64,000 nt of DNA from Candidatus Physcousia equi (GCA_018065005.1 JAGHUD010000011.1:1-64000); one strand, 5' to 3'; shown: positions 29,448 through 37,738, counted from the stretch's first letter. Numbers and translations are program-made. The notes: a model not told the origin generated them from the letters alone.

Positions 29448-31142
29448 TCACTTGCCCGAGGGCGCCTTGCCGTAGTAGTCTTTATAGCACTTGGTGAAAT
29501 AGGAGGGCGCAGAGAAACCTACTTTGTAGGCAACCTCGGAGATGCTCAGCGAGGAATCTTCGAGGAGCACCTTGGCACGTTTCAAGCGCTCTTCGCGTAT
29601 GATCTCCACTGGCGTCTTGCCTGTCATGGTTTTTATCTTGCGATAGAGTTGAACACGCGACAAGCCCAAGTCGGCTCCAATATCTTCGACCGAAAGGTCG
29701 GAATCAGAGAGGTGGTCGTCGACATAGAGTAAGAAACGATCCACAAAGCGGTTCTCCTCGCCGTGATGGTCTTGCAGGGGCGTAGGCTGAGGGGAAGAGG
29801 GAGAGGTCGCTTGGGGGGCGTCAGTCTTCTTTCCTTCGTTCACCGCCGACACCTTGAGCTTCTCTGTCATGTCGAGCAACTGGTCGCACTGCTCTTCCAG
29901 CTGGTCTCGCTGGCGCTCCACGACAGCCTTTTCCTCATTGAGTTCTTCGTTCTTTCTGAAGAGTTCTTGATTCAGCTGTTGCTTGATGCGGTAGGCACGC
30001 ACCGTGATGATAGAGAATACAGCCAGAATGAGCGTCATGCCGATGATGCCGAAGAGAATGATTCGCTCGGTGTCGAGTTGTCCGAGTATGGTGTCCACGC
30101 GCGCATGCATTCGTTTTATATATTGTATCTGGCTCTCTATCTCCTTATACTGCATCAACAAGACGCGAGCGTTCGACTGGGTCACGAGACTGGTTTCGAG
30201 CTGGGTCTCCTTCTCATAGCTTTTCCCGTTGAGTATGTTAAGAGCCAGTTCCATAAGTTCGTCGCCATGGGTAGGATAGATGGCAGAGACGGTCAGCACC
30301 CCTTCACTCACCTTCTGCATGCCTCCTCCGGGTGTGGGCAGTGCATCCACACCAAGGTAGATTGTTTTGGAAGGATTGATGAAGGAGGCATCGGGATGCG
30401 TCTGTTTGAAGTATTCGAGTGCCACCCTCGCTCCCACAGCCATGCGGTCGTTGCCTCCAAATACACAGTTGATCTCGGGCCCCGGCTGCAGATTGCCATC
30501 TTTCGTAGGATAGAGTTCGCTCAGAATCTTTTTCATAGCCTCCTCTCCGGAGCGTTGCTTCCAATCACCTTCGGCATACCCAATGATGTGAATGTCGGGG
30601 TACTTGCTGATGGCATCGTTGAATCCCATGTGACGCTCGATAGCAGGCGATGAGTTATGTTCACCTGCTATCTCCACGATATTGCCACGCCTTCCCATCT
30701 GATCTGCAGCATAGTCTGCCATCATCTGACCGATAAGATAGTTGTCGGCTCCAATGAAGGCCGTGTAATTGTCGGCTCCGGTCTTACGGTCGAAGAGGAT
30801 GACGGGGATGTCCTTCTCCATTGCGATGGATACGACATCCGATAGGTTTCCTGTTTGTTGTGGAGATACAATGAGGAGATCAACGTTCATGTCCACCAAT
30901 TCTTGAATCTGCTTGCGCTGTTGCTCAATGTTGTCGTCTGCCGAACGCAACACGACACTAACGTCCTCATTAAAATAGGTAGACTGTTCCAACTCTGCAC
31001 TCAGCTTGCTGCGCCACGAGTCTTCCGAACACTGTGAGACTCCAATCAGATAGTGCCGTTTGGATGGCGTGCACGATGCCAGCAGCACGGCAAGCAGGCA
31101 TGTCATGAAAAATTTATACTTGTGTAGGTTTGATATGCTCAT
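29448..31142 (-). CDS. Membrane sensor-regulator: periplasmic sugar-binding domain, transmembrane helix, coiled coil, AraC-type DNA-binding domain
   Basis: The 564-residue protein has an N-terminal hydrophobic segment with a lipobox (LASC, C24), a type I periplasmic-binding-protein domain of the ribose/fructose type (about 31-320; IPVILFDRK, CVFGGNDRMAVGA), a transmembrane helix at 360-381, a heptad-rich coiled coil at 383-430, a proline/serine linker and an AraC HTH pair at about 465-560 (DIGADLGLSRVQLYRKIK, ISEVAYKVGFSAPSYFTKCYKDYYGKAP). There is no histidine kinase, ATPase or receiver domain. B. thetaiotaomicron controls its levan locus with a hybrid two-component protein carrying a similar sensor. 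This looks like a version that couples sensing directly to DNA binding. It is next to the locus it most likely controls. Confidence 0.88.
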   Translation of the reverse strand: MSISNLHKYKFFMTCLLAVLLASCTPSKRHYLIGVSQCSEDSWRSKLSAELEQSTYFNEDVSVVLRSADDNIEQQRKQIQELVDMNVDLLIVSPQQTGNLSDVVSIAMEKDIPVILFDRKTGADNYTAFIGADNYLIGQMMADYAADQMGRRGNIVEIAGEHNSSPAIERHMGFNDAISKYPDIHIIGYAEGDWKQRSGEEAMKKILSELYPTKDGNLQPGPEINCVFGGNDRMAVGARVALEYFKQTHPDASFINPSKTIYLGVDALPTPGGGMQKVSEGVLTVSAIYPTHGDELMELALNILNGKSYEKETQLETSLVTQSNARVLLMQYKEIESQIQYIKRMHARVDTILGQLDTERIILFGIIGMTLILAVFSIITVRAYRIKQQLNQELFRKNEELNEEKAVVERQRDQLEEQCDQLLDMTEKLKVSAVNEGKKTDAPQATSPSSPQPTPLQDHHGEENRFVDRFLLYVDDHLSDSDLSVEDIGADLGLSRVQLYRKIKTMTGKTPVEIIREERLKRAKVLLEDSSLSISEVAYKVGFSAPSYFTKCYKDYYGKAPSGK

Positions 31143-31304
31143 CGTCTTTTTTGGCTAATTCGCTCGCTTCAAAAGTGTAGTTCAAGACTCAGTTCCCCCA
31201 ATCCTCTCGTTTCATTTGATGAGAGGATATAGAGGAAAGAGTGTTGGTTTAGTCCCTACCCCGCTCGTTTCGTTGGGTGAGGGGGGAGCCTTGCATTTGG
31301 CGCA
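31143..31304. other. Intergenic hairpins upstream of the regulator
   Basis: ATCCTCTC at 31201-31208 pairs with GAGAGGAT at 31221-31228. A second, weaker GC-rich hairpin lies at 31259-31286. Both loops contain CTCGTTTC-like sequence. Neither has a T-run on the minus strand. They may end the cytochrome c peroxidase transcript imperfectly or act in the regulator leader. Confidence 0.35.
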
Positions 31305-32642
31305 TCACTTGAGATGCTGATTCTTGCCCGTGAGGGTCTTCAGGAAAGCAACAATGGACTGAACATCTTCTGTTGCCATTTCGGTGCCCAATTCATAGCG
31401 CGCCATGGCAGCAACAGCCTCCTCGAGCGTGTTGTACTGGCCATCGTGGAAGTAGGGTGCAGTGAGGGCAATGTTGCGCAAAGAGGGCACCTTGAACTTG
31501 TGCAGGTCAGCGTCGTTTTGCGTAAAACCTTTGAGACCATCGTCGTCGGCATTGTAGACAATCTGCTTGTCACGGTCGGCATAGTAGTCGCCAAAGATGC
31601 TGAGGCGCTCAAACGTCTTTCCGCCCATGTTGACACCTACGTGACAGGTGGCGCAAGCGTTCTCCTTGAAGAGCGCATAGCCCGCCTGCTCCTCGGCAGT
31701 GAGGGCATCCTTCTTGCCCTTGAGGAACTGGTCGAAACGAGAGTTGGGCGTGACGAGCGTCTTCTCGAACTCGGCAATCGCCTCGGTCACGGTGCTCTCG
31801 GTCAGTCCCTCTGAGGGGAAGAGTGCCTGGAACTCAGCCACGAGTTCGGCATCCTGGCTCAGGCGTGCCACGATCTGGTCCCAGGTCTGGTCGCCCATCT
31901 CAACGGGATTGGCTGGTGGTCCGGCTGCTTGTTCCTTGAGGTCGGCAGCTCGTCCGTTCCAGAATTGTCGCACATTGAAACAAGCATTGTAGACCGTGGG
32001 GGCATTGATGCCACCGAACTGTCCGTTGATGCCTTCCGAGGTGCGCGTTGTGGTCTTGTCGGCTCCTCCCTTCTCGAGGACGTGGCAGGTGGCACACGAG
32101 ATGGTGCCGTCGAGCGAGATGCGCTTGTCGTTGTACATCTTTTCGCCCAAACGTGCCTTTGCCACATCATAGGGGATGCTGTCGGGGATGGCTGAAATGG
32201 GTTCGTCGCTGCCTCGTTTCTCATGAATCCATGCTGCGAGTACGCTCTTCTCCTTGGCGTTGAATCCGGTGCCCCAATGTATGAGTTTGTATGCCGTCAG
32301 GGGCATGCGGTCGTAGGTGATTGCGTGGTCCAGCATGGACAATGTCACTTCGTCGACGTTGTTCAAGTCTGCCAACTTTTCTTTGAGATCAATGAAGTTG
32401 GTGCCATGCGTCACATGCTCCTTTATCTTGTTGCCAATGATGGGGAAGGAGGCATAGAAGGGAAGTTCGGCGTTTTTTGAGTGACACACGAAGCAGTCGT
32501 TTTGCTGCAGAATGGCCATGACCTTCTCCTCTGCGGTTCCTTCAGGAATTGACTTGCGCAAGAAGAAACGATAGATGGCAAAACATGCTACGATGCACAA
32601 TAGGATGCACAGAGCAATCTTCAGTTTCTTTTTTTTCATCAT
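31305..32642 (-). CDS. Tri-haem cytochrome c peroxidase
   Basis: The 445-residue protein is anchored by an N-terminal helix (about 9-28). Three CxxCH haem sites are visible at 50-54 (CFVCH), 183-187 (CATCH) and 330-334 (CATCH). Classical diheme peroxidases have only the last two; the extra N-terminal haem domain is found in quinol-linked tri-haem types. It would reduce hydrogen peroxide in the periplasm using electrons from the quinone pool. The cytochrome c assembly gene starts just upstream on the same strand, which fits the need to attach haem. Confidence 0.9.
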   Translation of the reverse strand: MMKKKKLKIALCILLCIVACFAIYRFFLRKSIPEGTAEEKVMAILQQNDCFVCHSKNAELPFYASFPIIGNKIKEHVTHGTNFIDLKEKLADLNNVDEVTLSMLDHAITYDRMPLTAYKLIHWGTGFNAKEKSVLAAWIHEKRGSDEPISAIPDSIPYDVAKARLGEKMYNDKRISLDGTISCATCHVLEKGGADKTTTRTSEGINGQFGGINAPTVYNACFNVRQFWNGRAADLKEQAAGPPANPVEMGDQTWDQIVARLSQDAELVAEFQALFPSEGLTESTVTEAIAEFEKTLVTPNSRFDQFLKGKKDALTAEEQAGYALFKENACATCHVGVNMGGKTFERLSIFGDYYADRDKQIVYNADDDGLKGFTQNDADLHKFKVPSLRNIALTAPYFHDGQYNTLEEAVAAMARYELGTEMATEDVQSIVAFLKTLTGKNQHLK

Positions 32643-32732
32643 ACGATTAGTTTTTCGAGTGAATGGTTGAGTTTGTTATTGATTCTTCGATTTGGTTTTT
32701 TTTGATAGTTTTGGCTATGTTGTGCGGAGGGC

Positions 32733-33947
32733 TCATTGATTATATGTGTGGAGACTTTGGTGGGCAGATGGCAAATAGTTGACGCCATACCAGGTGATCT
32801 GCATGGCTATGAAAGATAGCCAGATGAAGAGCGAGATGAGGGCTGTGCGACGTTGCGGCAGGTGCATACCCGCCAGCGTAAGCATCCACGTGACGGCAGC
32901 CCAACACTCCTTGGCATCCCAAGTCCAATAGTGCCCCCAGGCTTCCTTTGCCCACACAGCTCCGCATAGCATGCCGATGAGCAGAAGGGCAGAGGCTGTG
33001 GAGAGGAGTTTCTTTGGAATTTCGTTGGCACGCTGCGTGCATCGTTGCCACAGGGGCAGGATGGAAGCCAGGGCGAGCACTGCATAGGCGAGCATATACA
33101 CGATCAGGTGGGGCACAAACCAAAGGCTACGCAAGGCGGGCATCAGGGTGCCGAAATTGATGCGTGCCACGGAGAGGAGTCCAAAACCGACAGTGAGCAA
33201 AAGGATGATGGGCAGCGTGCGCTTGCTGTGCCACGCCTCGCGCACTTGCAAGATGGCGCCCAGCACCAGCATGGCCATACCGAGGTAGACGAAAGGAAGC
33301 CAAGGGTCGCGCACAAGTTTGATGACGCTATAACGATGAGCCGAGTGGTCGTAGTCGTACTGATAGAACGACCAACCGTTGTGTGAACAGGGGTGGTTGA
33401 CGCTGGTTTTCATCTCCTCTCCATCCACGAGCAGAGTGCTTGTATATTGTTTGGGCATGTGGCTGCCTTCATAGTAGTCTACACAAAAATCCTTCAACTG
33501 CACCTCAAAAGGCACAAGCACATACTCGCCTCCCTTGCCGTAGGCCAAATGCACTGACCGTTCCTTGCTGGCTATCATTTGTGCGTCTTGCACATCTGGT
33601 GCGCCAAAGAAACCAGCCCACAACACCAACAACAAGCCCGCATGACTGAGGAACGATGTGCTACACACTTTGCGACGACAGTCGCCAACGGCAGTTGCGC
33701 CCAACACGAACATGACAAGCAACAGCAAAAGCGCAAAGGGCCAAGAGCGATGGAGCGGCATGCTCCAGGTGCCCTCAAGAACCTGTGTCAGCATGACGAG
33801 AAGCATCATGGCTACGGATGCTCTCAGTGGCGTCAGAGAGCGCAAGAGAGGTTTGCGCAGACGCTCCCAGAACAAAGCCAAAGCTATGACGTAGGCCACT
33901 GCCAAGATAGCAGAAAGGGGGAAGGTCCAAATGGAGAGATCTATCAT
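32733..33947 (-). CDS. Cytochrome c biogenesis protein, ResB-like plus CcsA-like fusion
   Basis: The 404-residue membrane protein has an N-terminal part with four helices and a periplasmic ResB-like region (VPFEVQLKDFCVDYYEGS, NHPCSHNGWSFYQYDYD) and a C-terminal part with the haem-handling tryptophan motif WGHYWTWDAKECWAAVTW and further helices, as in CcsA. It is the system II haem lyase that attaches haem to CxxCH sites, here probably of the adjacent peroxidase. The ATG at 33947 begins the first helix. An upstream ATG at 34025 lies inside mtaB and is unlikely. Confidence 0.88.
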   Translation of the reverse strand: MIDLSIWTFPLSAILAVAYVIALALFWERLRKPLLRSLTPLRASVAMMLLVMLTQVLEGTWSMPLHRSWPFALLLLLVMFVLGATAVGDCRRKVCSTSFLSHAGLLLVLWAGFFGAPDVQDAQMIASKERSVHLAYGKGGEYVLVPFEVQLKDFCVDYYEGSHMPKQYTSTLLVDGEEMKTSVNHPCSHNGWSFYQYDYDHSAHRYSVIKLVRDPWLPFVYLGMAMLVLGAILQVREAWHSKRTLPIILLLTVGFGLLSVARINFGTLMPALRSLWFVPHLIVYMLAYAVLALASILPLWQRCTQRANEIPKKLLSTASALLLIGMLCGAVWAKEAWGHYWTWDAKECWAAVTWMLTLAGMHLPQRRTALISLFIWLSFIAMQITWYGVNYLPSAHQSLHTYNQ

Positions 33948-33978
33948 GGTTGTCTTTATGTTTTGAAACGTGAGGTGT

Positions 33979-35334
33979 TCAACATTCAAGGGTGGCAGGA
34001 ATGGTGTCCGACTGTCCCTCGGCATCTCCCAGTCGCACGCTGACGATGCGGTTGTCCATCTCCTCGCTGGTGAGCCCTTTGGGCAGCTTGACTTCCACCT
34101 TGACGTAGTTGTCGGTGAAACCGCTCATGATGGTCTTGCGCTTGCTGTGTTCGAGCAAGACCGGGCGCAGGCTTCCGCTATACTGGCTATAAAAGCTGTG
34201 CAACTTTTCATGGCTGATGGCCAAAAGCCGCTGACTGCGCTCGTGCTTCTCTTCGGGCGTGACCGTGTGGGGGATGCGAAGCGCCATGGTGCCGGGTCGC
34301 TCGCTGTAGCTGAACACATGGAGCTGACTGATGGGCAACGATCGGAGAAACGCTTCCGACTCCCGGAAGAGGGCGTCGGTCTCGCCGCGTGTGCCCACGA
34401 TGACATCCACGCCGATGAAGGCATCGGGCATGAGCTCCTTGATGCGCTCCACCTTATGGCGGAAGAGCGACGTGTCGTAGCGGCGGCGCATCAAGCGCAG
34501 CACCTCGTCGCTGCCACTCTGCAGGGGGATGTGGAAGTGGGGCATGAAGGCTCGGCTTTGCGCACAGAACTCAAGGATCTCGTCGGTGAGCAGATTCGGT
34601 TCGATGCTGCTGATGCGATAGCGCTCTATGCCCTGCACGCCGTCGAGTGCCTGCAGGAGCGAGAGGAACGACTCACCGGTGGTGCGCCCAAAGTCGCCTA
34701 TGTTCACGCCAGTGATGACAATCTCCTTTCCGCCCAAGGCTGCCACCTCCTCCGCTTGGCGCACCAGACTCGCGATGCTGCCGTTGCGACTGCGACCGCG
34801 CGCCATGGGGATGGTGCAGTAGCTGCAGTAGTAGTCGCAACCGTCTTGCACCTTGAGAAAGTAGCGGGTGCGAGTGCCGCACGAACAGGATGGCATGAAG
34901 CTGCGTATGTCGGCTGTGCGGCTTGTCTGGTGGCAAGGCATGGCGTCCAATGCCGCAACCTCATCCGTGCGGCCGCGCTGCTGCAAGGCGCCGAGGATGG
35001 TGTCCACCACCCTGCCCTTCTCTTCAGATCCGAGCACCAGGTCCACACCGTCGATGTCTGCTATCTTTTCGGGTTGCAACTGTGCATAGCAGCCCGTGAC
35101 CACCACCAGCGCTCCCGGATGCTTGCTCACCAACTTACGAATGGCTTGCCGGCACTTGCGGTCTGCCACCTCAGTCACACTGCATGTGTTGACAACACAT
35201 ACGTCTGCCACTTCACCCGCCTCTGCCGTGTGCACGCCTCCCGCCTTGAGCTCCTGCCCGATGGTGGAGGTTTCTGCGAAGTTGAGTTTGCAGCCCAGTG
35301 TGAAATAGGCTGCCTTATATGTTCTGTTCTCCAT
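33979..35334 (-). CDS. mtaB: tRNA (N6-L-threonylcarbamoyladenosine-C2)-methylthiotransferase
   Basis: The 451-residue radical-SAM enzyme converts t6A37 of tRNA to ms2t6A37. The N-terminal UPF0004 domain carries cluster cysteines C15, C51 and C82. The radical SAM motif is C166DYYC170SYC173, and a C-terminal TRAM domain binds tRNA. Length and the opening YFTLGCKLNFAE match MtaB more closely than MiaB or RimO. tsaC, which makes the t6A precursor, lies at 55980. The 5' leader contains nested inverted repeats. Confidence 0.92.
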   Translation of the reverse strand: MENRTYKAAYFTLGCKLNFAETSTIGQELKAGGVHTAEAGEVADVCVVNTCSVTEVADRKCRQAIRKLVSKHPGALVVVTGCYAQLQPEKIADIDGVDLVLGSEEKGRVVDTILGALQQRGRTDEVAALDAMPCHQTSRTADIRSFMPSCSCGTRTRYFLKVQDGCDYYCSYCTIPMARGRSRNGSIASLVRQAEEVAALGGKEIVITGVNIGDFGRTTGESFLSLLQALDGVQGIERYRISSIEPNLLTDEILEFCAQSRAFMPHFHIPLQSGSDEVLRLMRRRYDTSLFRHKVERIKELMPDAFIGVDVIVGTRGETDALFRESEAFLRSLPISQLHVFSYSERPGTMALRIPHTVTPEEKHERSQRLLAISHEKLHSFYSQYSGSLRPVLLEHSKRKTIMSGFTDNYVKVEVKLPKGLTSEEMDNRIVSVRLGDAEGQSDTIPATLEC

Positions 35335-35354
35335 ACCTTATTATATATATCTGC

Positions 35355-35433
35355 CGAAACGCTGCTTAGAGTCACATGGGCTCCTTCCTCGGAGGAAGAA
35401 AACAGGACATGAGCCGTTTCGATGGCAAAGTTA
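35355..35433 (-). promoter_or_regulatory. mtaB promoter box and structured leader
   Basis: The minus-strand TAACTTTG at 35426-35433 is a -7 element; no clear -33 box is present. The leader folds as an outer stem CGAAACG (35355-35361) with CGTTTCG (35415-35421), a middle GGCTC/GAGCC pairing and an inner perfect palindrome CTTCCTCGGAGGAAG (35384-35398). The structure ends about 20 bases before the ATG. Confidence 0.45.
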
Positions 35434-35675
35434 AACAATTTTATGCAATAAAACACACTTACTCACCATTTTTTATCGTAATTGCACATTTATGTCTTTT
35501 TGAGCAAAAACATCATTTGTTTGAGTTTTAAACACTTAATATTTCTGTAAAAAAAAAAAAACTATTTTTATTAAAAAAAGTTACACTAAAGAGATACAAC
35601 CTATCAAAAAAGTGCGTAACTTTGCAGCGTTTTAGAAAAGAACTAACGTTTTACAAATTAAAAAGCATTAAAAAA

Positions 35676-35885
35676 ATGAAAAAGATTGCATTTGTTTTCG
35701 TAGCAGCTATCGTTGCTTCTTTCGCAGTTAGCATGTCTTCTTGCAAGAAGGGTGAAGCTAAGGACTCTGTTGCTGATAGCACCGTTGACAGCGTTGCTGT
35801 TGAGGCTGTAGAAGAGACCGTTTGCGACAGCACTGTTTGCGACAGCACCGTTTGCGACAGCACCGTTGCAGCTCCCGAGGCTTAA
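35676..35885 (+). CDS. Small lipoprotein with tandem VCDST repeats
   Basis: The protein has 69 residues. A lipoprotein signal ends in MSSC (about residue 23), then KKGEAKDSVADSTVDSVAVEAVEET and three tandem VCDST units encoded by three near-identical 15-bp repeats (35820-35864). The mature chain is acidic, lacks aromatic residues and contains three evenly spaced cysteines. No known domain is visible. A -7 box (TAACTTTG, 35617-35624) precedes it and a terminator follows, so it is a single-gene transcript. Similar tiny Asp-Ser-Thr lipoproteins occur in Bacteroidales without known function. Confidence 0.8.
   Translation: MKKIAFVFVAAIVASFAVSMSSCKKGEAKDSVADSTVDSVAVEAVEETVCDSTVCDSTVCDSTVAAPEA
35820..35864 (+). 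repeat. Three tandem 15-bp repeats
   Basis: Three copies of GTTTGCGACAGCACC (the first ends in T) lie in frame and encode VCDST each time. They could expand or contract by slippage. Confidence 0.9.
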
Positions 35886-35910
35886 TCGCTGAGAGATAGC
35901 ACAAAGCTAC

Positions 35911-35943
35911 GAGGACTCCTCTAAAAGGAGCCCTCTTTTTTTT
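35911..35943 (+). terminator. Terminator of the small lipoprotein gene
   Basis: GAGGACTCCT, CTAA and AAGGAGCCCTC form a stem with one mismatch, followed by eight T residues. Confidence 0.9.
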
Positions 35944-35988
35944 GTCATTTTTTTATTCTTAGTGTCCGCTGAACGATGCACTAAGACA

Positions 35989-36017
35989 CCCAGGGTGGCG
36001 CTTCGCTACGCCTTGGG
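35989..36017. repeat. REP-like hairpin
   Basis: CCCAGGGTG (35989-35997) pairs with CGCCTTGGG (36009-36017), allowing G-T pairs, around a GC-rich loop. It lies in 500 bp of gene-free DNA between two terminators. It has the look of a dispersed Bacteroidetes REP-type element, but only one copy is in the window. Confidence 0.4.
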
Positions 36018-36310
36018 CTAATAGTTGTAAACCTTTCTGGCTACCCCGCCCCAATAAGAACAATATCACAAAATAATTGTTCTACAGGAACAGTCAAACA
36101 ACAACATTTACTTCCGGACAGCAATATTTATGGAGACTATCTGGGGAGGCTGCCCCGAAGGAACGATCGGAGGGATGCGAATCGCCTAGGGAACAGTTGA
36201 GCATGAGTTGCCTATGAAAACGGATGTGGAGAGGAGAACCCCATTTCGGGAGCGAGACCAAGCTGCCTCAATCAAGAGCAATCTGCCTGCAGACCATCTG
36301 GCACGGAAAA

Positions 36311-36436
36311 GTGCTGCAGCTGAAACAAAAGGTTTCTGCAGCGGAAACCAAAAGTTTCTGCTGCAGAAACTAAAAAGTTCTGCTACGGAAACCAAAAGTT
36401 TCTGCTGCAGAAACTGAAAAGTGCTGGTGCGGGAAC
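36311..36436 (-). repeat. 22-bp-period palindromic repeat array, site 2
   Basis: Six units start at 36311, 36332, 36354, 36377, 36398 and 36421. The central ones are perfect or near-perfect palindromes (GTTTCTGCTGCAGAAAC twice, GTTTCTGCAGCGGAAAC once) and the outer ones are degenerate. Spacers are A-rich on the plus strand (CAAAA, TAAAAA, TGAAAA), that is T-rich in the direction of rplI. The array lies just beyond the rplI terminator, between converging genes. Confidence 0.92.
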
Positions 36437-36437
36437 T

Positions 36438-36479
36438 AAAAAAGGACCGACGCCCCAAGGATGGGATGTCGGTCCTTTT
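36438..36479 (-). terminator. Terminator of the rpsF-rpsR-rplI operon
   Basis: AAAAGGACCGAC (36440-36451) and GTCGGTCCTTTT (36468-36479) form a perfect 12-bp stem with an inner CCCC/GGG pairing and a T-run on the minus strand. Confidence 0.92.
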
Positions 36480-36506
36480 GCATTGTTATCGATTTTGCTT
36501 TACAAA

Positions 36507-37013
36507 TTAAGCCTCTTCAGCTGCGGGAGCTTCCTCTGCTGCGGGAGCTTCTGCGGGTGCTTCAACAGGTGCGTTCTCAGCCAGTACGGTGAAAGGAATC
36601 TCAACGCTAACCTCCTTGTGGAGACGGACAACAGCGGTGTAGTCGCCTACAGCCTTCACGTCGGTCACCTTGATGAGCTTGCGGTCGATCTCGTAGCCGA
36701 GCTTTGCGAGCTCTTCGCTGATGTGCAAGCTGTTGACTGAACCATAGATGGTGCCCGTGGCGCTCACCTTGGTGGTGATGGTCAACTTGATGCCGCTCAT
36801 AGCCTGTGCCTTCTCCTCAGCAGCTGCCTTGATCTTAGCGAGCTTGACAGCCTGCTGACGAAGGTTCTCCTGAAGCATCTTCTTGGCAGAGGGGCTTGCG
36901 ATGACAGCCTTGCCGGTGGGGATAAGATAGTTGCGGCCATAACCGCTCTTCACGTTCACGATATCGTTCTTGTAACCCAAGCCGATAACATCTTCTTTAA
37001 GAATCAATTCCAT
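36507..37013 (-). CDS. rplI: 50S ribosomal protein L9
   Basis: The 168-residue protein has the L9 N-terminal signature MELILKEDVIGLGYKNDIVNV and GYGRNYLIP, the long connecting helix and the C-terminal domain (EIDRKLIKV, GDYTAVVRLHKEV). A 20-residue tail rich in Ala, Pro and Glu extends it beyond the usual 147-150 residues. It is the last gene of the S6-S18-L9 operon, 19 bp after rpsR. Confidence 0.97.
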   Translation of the reverse strand: MELILKEDVIGLGYKNDIVNVKSGYGRNYLIPTGKAVIASPSAKKMLQENLRQQAVKLAKIKAAAEEKAQAMSGIKLTITTKVSATGTIYGSVNSLHISEELAKLGYEIDRKLIKVTDVKAVGDYTAVVRLHKEVSVEIPFTVLAENAPVEAPAEAPAAEEAPAAEEA

Positions 37014-37032
37014 ATCTTGTCCTCCTTATTTT

Positions 37033-37302
37033 TTACTTCATCAAATCAGTTACGAAGGGCAGCAAAGCCAGATGGCGTGCACGCTTTACAGCCTGTGCCA
37101 CGCGGCGCTGATACTTCAGCGAAGTGCCGGTGATGCGGCGGGGCAGAATCTTGCCCTGCTCGTTCAGGAACTTCTTCAGGAACTCGGGATCTTTGTAGTC
37201 GATGTACTTGATGCCACTCTTCTTGAAACGGCAGTACTTCTTCTTCTTCGTATCGATCGCGGGAGCGTTCAGATAACGGATTTCGCTTGCTTGCTGTGCC
37301 AT
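37033..37302 (-). CDS. rpsR: 30S ribosomal protein S18
   Basis: The 89-residue protein has the S18 core [19 protein letters not shown] and [34 protein letters not shown]. It binds 16S rRNA with S6. It begins 3 bp after the rpsF stop. Confidence 0.97.
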   Translation of the reverse strand: MAQQASEIRYLNAPAIDTKKKKYCRFKKSGIKYIDYKDPEFLKKFLNEQGKILPRRITGTSLKYQRRVAQAVKRARHLALLPFVTDLMK

Positions 37303-37305
37303 GTC

Positions 37306-37644
37306 TTAGTCCTCCTTCTTTGATTTGTTACGACGCTTTTCAGCATACTGAGCAGCGTACTTCTCATTCTTGATGGTGATGTAGCGGATGACACGCTCGT
37401 CACGACGATAGTTCACTTCCAGCGTCTTGATGACGGTGGGCTCTGCCTTGAATTCTACAAGGACGTAGAATCCCGTGCTCTTCTTCTGGATGGGATAAGC
37501 GAGTTTCTTCATGCCCCAGAGCTCCTCGTTGATGATCTCTGCACCATTGTTGGTGAGGATGCCCTTGAACTTTTCAACCGCTTCCTTCATCTGTTCATCA
37601 GACAAAACGGGAGTCAAAATGAAAACGGTTTCGTATTGATTCAT
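37306..37644 (-). CDS. rpsF: 30S ribosomal protein S6
   Basis: The 112-residue protein starts [18 protein letters not shown], with [22 protein letters not shown] and [13 protein letters not shown] typical of S6. It is the first gene of the operon and, with S18, the likely autoregulator binding the structured leader upstream. Confidence 0.97.
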   Translation of the reverse strand: MNQYETVFILTPVLSDEQMKEAVEKFKGILTNNGAEIINEELWGMKKLAYPIQKKSTGFYVLVEFKAEPTVIKTLEVNYRRDERVIRYITIKNEKYAAQYAEKRRNKSKKED

Positions 37645-37738
37645 AATACGGAAAAAATAAGTTAATAAATGTTTGTTTTGCCTTGCATAAGCTCACTTTC
37701 TGCCCGGCAGCGGGCAATGGCTTGCCGCAAAAGCGGTG
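37645..37738 (-). promoter_or_regulatory. rpsF leader with candidate S6:S18 binding hairpin
   Basis: The 95-nt leader contains the perfect hairpin TGCCCG, 4-base loop, CGGGCA (37701-37716), enclosed by a weaker GCAAGC/GCTTATGC pairing. In many phyla S6:S18 represses its own operon by binding a leader hairpin that mimics its rRNA site. Position and a GCCGGG core fit this, but the exact consensus is not verified. Confidence 0.4.

Noticed and set aside
33970-35412. A 480-codon open frame opposite mtaB
   Set aside because: It is an antisense shadow; its composition is that of reverse-complemented coding DNA.
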